Origin: Agapanthus africanus
Taxonomy: Eukaryota > Streptophyta > Magnoliopsida > Asparagales > Amaryllidaceae
DNA: 64,000 bases
Reading direction: 5' to 3'
Assembly (NCBI GenBank): GCA_030015575.1
Contig: JASDDO010000016.1
Coordinates: forward strand, 110,627,241-110,691,240
The position numbers and the translations under genes were made by a program. The notes beneath the pieces were generated by a model that saw nothing but the letters and a program-made list of their open reading frames with translations, was not told where the DNA came from and made no database searches. Below are positions 60,846 through 64,000 of the stretch, piece by piece. Numbering within the stretch: the first letter of the stretch is position 1; every line of letters begins with the position of its first letter.

Positions 60846-62974
60846 AAGATCGTTAACTAGAGATTAGGCGAAAAAGAAAGCTAGCAAACTACTTTGCTAC
60901 AAAGTGAAAGGGGCTACAACCTTTGTAGATCCGGTCCTCCACTTCTCTAGCTTCATGTTGACGTCCCTCCGCTGCGATCATCGGAATCCCAGACTCTAGC
61001 GTCGGTTTCGTCGGAGAAACGAGCGGGCTAGGTCGTTGACTTCGGTGCCGAAGATGATCTACGTCGAGGCAACTCAAACTCAAGCTCCATCTTCACTAAG
61101 TTATGAAACTTGTGAAGAAAACACCCTATACAACATGGCAAGTGGTAGAGGATAAAGAAATAGGAAGTGGGTTCACTTTGGATTTGGATTTCTCACTTGG
61201 ATTTCATCACTTGGAATTTTCAAGAAAGGTTTTCTTTTTCTTCATGAAGAAGATGAAGAAGAAAAGAAATGGAAAAGCATTATCACAAAAAGAAAATTCA
61301 AGTGATATCTATCATATTGCAACCATGGGTGAGCTAAACTCATGTAGAGAATAAACTAGGGTTTAGGCAAATGGTTAGGTTAAGCAAAAGAAACAAAATT
61401 GTTGAACTTTTCAAAGCTTCATGAAGCTTCAAAGAAAATCCAAAGTTAGCCACCATTTTATTTCTTGCTAAAATGAATAAATAAATAAATGAATACATAA
61501 ATTAAAACCCTAACCATTTACCTAAACAAGGTTCAAAGCATACACACACCCAAGTTTGCATGTATCATCAAACATGATAAAATCTAGTGCACAAAAATAT
61601 ATCACATATACTACTTGTGCACATTAAGTGAGAAAATCCATCTTAAGTAAACAAATACTAGTTAATGTAAAGTAATATATCAAATATATAATTATACATC
61701 AAATCATTAAATCAACACTTGATTTAATGATCCGGTCATATCGCATATAACCGACTAATATCAAGTGTATCAATGTATCGAATCAACACTTGATCCAGTA
61801 ACTCGGCTATATCATATATAACCGTCCAATGATACAAATCGCGAGAATATAATACAGTATCACATACTGGTATTATTCTCGGTCCCGCACATATCTCGTA
61901 TGCGCTCCTATTTCATTTCGCTTGAGACAGGAAACCTCTGTGTAGGACTCTAAAGACTCGTCAATACGCCGGCAGCAGGTGATGATCATATCAAACACCC
62001 ACAAGCCGCAAGCGGTCTGCTAAACGTAACGGCCACCCGGGTATTGAGCGATCAGAAGATCAACGAGCAAGCCCGCTCACACTCCTGTGAATCCAACCAG
62101 TAACACTTACCGTACTGTCCGGTCTGTTCGTCTGATATGTCGCATATCTTGCCTAGGGGTGGTAAACGTCAGACCCCAATAGCTCGATAAGTCGTGTCGA
62201 TATGAGGTCTATAACAGTTCGAGAAACTACTGGTAACACTTACCAGTAAATCTCAGCAACCTTGGCCAGGGATTTCCGGTTATAGCCAATCGAACACAGC
62301 ACAACATCAACTCCCTATACCGGGAGAGACGAATCCCCTCCTATCGCTCATTGCCTCCATGTGATTCGGGACTGTACCCAAAAACTACCGTTTTGCACGC
62401 CCTCTTGGACGTGGTAAGGTGGAAATCAAAGCACAGTGGGAATCACACAAGACTCTATGACGATCTCGGGTCTACAGACTAACCTGTACCAGTGTCACCA
62501 GAGAACTGCCATCTGACGTAAGGTATAATAAGATCTGGGAGTTCTCGGAGAGTCTGTCAAGTGTACCCAGTCTTCACTGAGCACCCGTATATCATCTCTG
62601 ATGTCAAACACCAATGGATATGGGATCATCCATCGCCCATTTGTATGGGTCAAGAAGGTATACGCTAGTCTACTCTGGTATATCGATGCCCCGTCACGAT
62701 ACACCCACGACTAGGGACCTTGAAGGATGTACTTATGGACTACCATGTCCCCACTAGTATGTTCCGCATCATAGTCCAGGTAGTCAAGTACACATCCTAA
62801 GGGCTTTACCAACATGTAACAGAGAGACAATCAGTTTACACGTTAAGATAAAGAGCAACCAGATAGCATACTATCATGTCGAGCAAGAAAGTCCTCCCTA
62901 TATATGTCCTAGCATCCACTACAATATACATCCTATGTACAGTAATGGCCTATAGGGCATAGATATAACTAACA
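60846..62974 (-). repeat. E3 3' LTR (copia)
   Basis: Ends in ATAACTAACA before the polypurine tract; similar to the E1 LTR over most of its length. The left edge is set where E2 integrase similarity stops, within about 10 bases; it lacks roughly 100 bp found at the E2 LTR end. A hairpin sits at 61842-61881. No gene. Confidence 0.75.
61842..61881 (-). other. LTR hairpin in E3
   Basis: Arms 61842-61859 and 61865-61881 pair at 17 positions with one bulge on each side (CGAGAATA..AATAC..AGTA). Same relative place as the E1 hairpin, with a different sequence. Confidence 0.6.
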
Positions 62975-64000
62975 ATCTCCCACTTGCACTAGGGCCATCT
63001 GTAGCAGTGGTTGCAGTATCTCATACTCAACCATCCCATAAAAGTCTCTCTCTGGGAAAATGCCTTTGTGAGTGGATCCGCCGTGTTGTCCTCTGAGTCT
63101 ACTCTCCTAACCTCGATCTCCTTGGAGATCAACCATCTCCATGATCAGGTGATACTGCCTTAGAATATGTCTGGATCACTGATGGGACGGACGTTCCTTG
63201 GCATAAGCCACAACTCCATTGTCACACAATGGGAGGAACGAAGTTCATCTCATGAACTAATATACACCCAAACTGCCTCTTTGGTAGTATCTTAAATAGC
63301 GATGTCACCAGCCTTTATCGTCTAGTTTGCCACGATATCTAGCTTGGAACTCTTCCAACATACCGTCCCTCCACTGAGGGTAAAGACAATGCCTGCGACT
63401 GACATTCAGTCGTCCTTATCACCCTAGAACCTTTCCAGTGATCCTCCCCTGGATCCATTGATACCATCTTACTACTCCTAGTAAGAATCCTAACATCCAT
63501 TTAGATCTATCTCATAGATCCAAAACCCAGGATTTAGGAGGTATCGCTTTGATCCTTTTTGGAGAATCCTTGTGATAAGTGGAGATTGACCGAACGTAGC
63601 ATAGGAAACTCCTTCCCTATCAAGAGTATGTCATCCACGTACTCTACGAGGATCACCACCATACTCCCTACTACCTTTTTGTATATACAAGGTTCATCTA
63701 CCATTTTGATGATGTCAAACTCTTTGACTAACGCATCAAAACAGACGTTCCAACTCCGCGATGCCTGCTTTATCACATAAAACATCTTGCTCGCGTTTCC
63801 GCTCCTCCCACTGTCTACGAGGCCCTCTGGCTGTGTACTTATAGACGCACTCTTCTAAAACATCACTTAGAAAAGCAGTCATGGCACCCAACCGCCAGAT
63901 ATCGTAGTCATGGTATGTAGCCGTGGCAAGTAGGATCTGGATGGACTTAAGCAAAGTTACTTAGAAAAGGTTTCATCATAATCCATACCTGGTCAATGAT
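62975..64000 (-). pseudogene. E3 copia pol (RNase H and RT), decayed, runs off the window
   Basis: After the polypurine tract, RNase H is only recognisable in scraps (63010-63480). RT is clearer: at 63785-63534 (minus) SWNVCFDALVKEFDIIKMVDEPCIYKK is followed by VEYVDDILLIGKEFPMLRSV, the YVDD active site. A further fragment at 63954-63736 covers AMTAFLSDVLEECVYK. Several frameshifts and stops separate these pieces. Continues past 64000. Confidence 0.8.

Overview
This window is gene-poor plant (angiosperm) nuclear DNA made almost entirely of nested LTR retrotransposons. I see no cellular gene, tRNA, rRNA or CRISPR. The plant assignment rests on the element types: Ty1/copia elements with a tRNA-Met primer site, Ty3/gypsy chromoviruses with a C-terminal chromodomain, and an element primed by a tRNA-Asp whose 3' end reads as in plants. 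I cannot name the species.

Layout, with labels used below. 1-133: scrap of a copia-type LTR (E0). 134-9447: element A, minus strand, copia-related and non-coding, whose 5' LTR is cut at 9447. 9448-11325 is the 3' LTR and 11326-12444 plus 33129-33255 the pol remnant of a minus-strand copia element (E1). E1 is split by the gypsy/Tekay-like element G1 (12445-33123, minus, TSD TCCGT). G1 gag is itself split by S1 (21177-28856, minus, TSD GCGGC), an element with tRNA-Asp primer site and a single 613-aa ORF. From about 33256 a second minus-strand copia element (E2) begins. Its 3' LTR lies in three pieces (33256-34611, 47004-47380, 58565-58871) because it received element B (34612-46998, plus, same family as A, TSD ATATC) and gypsy element G2 (47381-58559, plus, TSD GTATC). 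B in turn carries a solo LTR (37235-39452, TSD TATCT). E2 pol follows at 58872-60845, and a third minus-strand copia element (E3) has its 3' LTR at about 60846-62974 and decayed pol running off the window at 64000.

Read as successive insertions, the order is E0 > A > E1 > E2 > B > solo LTR, six layers deep, with G1 > S1 and G2 as side branches. Five insertions are framed by perfect 5-bp target-site duplications and terminal LTR pairs of matching length (A's second LTR is cut). The outer joints (A/E1, E1/E2, E2/E3) are inferred, since their other halves lie outside the window and the E1 and E3 LTR ends look eroded.

How the parts may work together: no element here is fully coding. G2 is closest, with one open frame broken by four TAG stops and a lost catalytic Asp in reverse transcriptase. 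E2 keeps an intact YMDD reverse transcriptase core but has stops. A and B share the same already-decayed pol remnant, yet B has near-identical LTRs and a clean TSD, so this family was probably moved in trans by an E-type partner sharing its polypurine tract, LTR tips and LTR hairpins. The signals most worth a second look are RNA/DNA hairpins kept in LTRs and leaders: an LTR stem whose sequence changes between families while pairing is kept, a triple 49-bp hairpin array, and a long leader hairpin in A and B.
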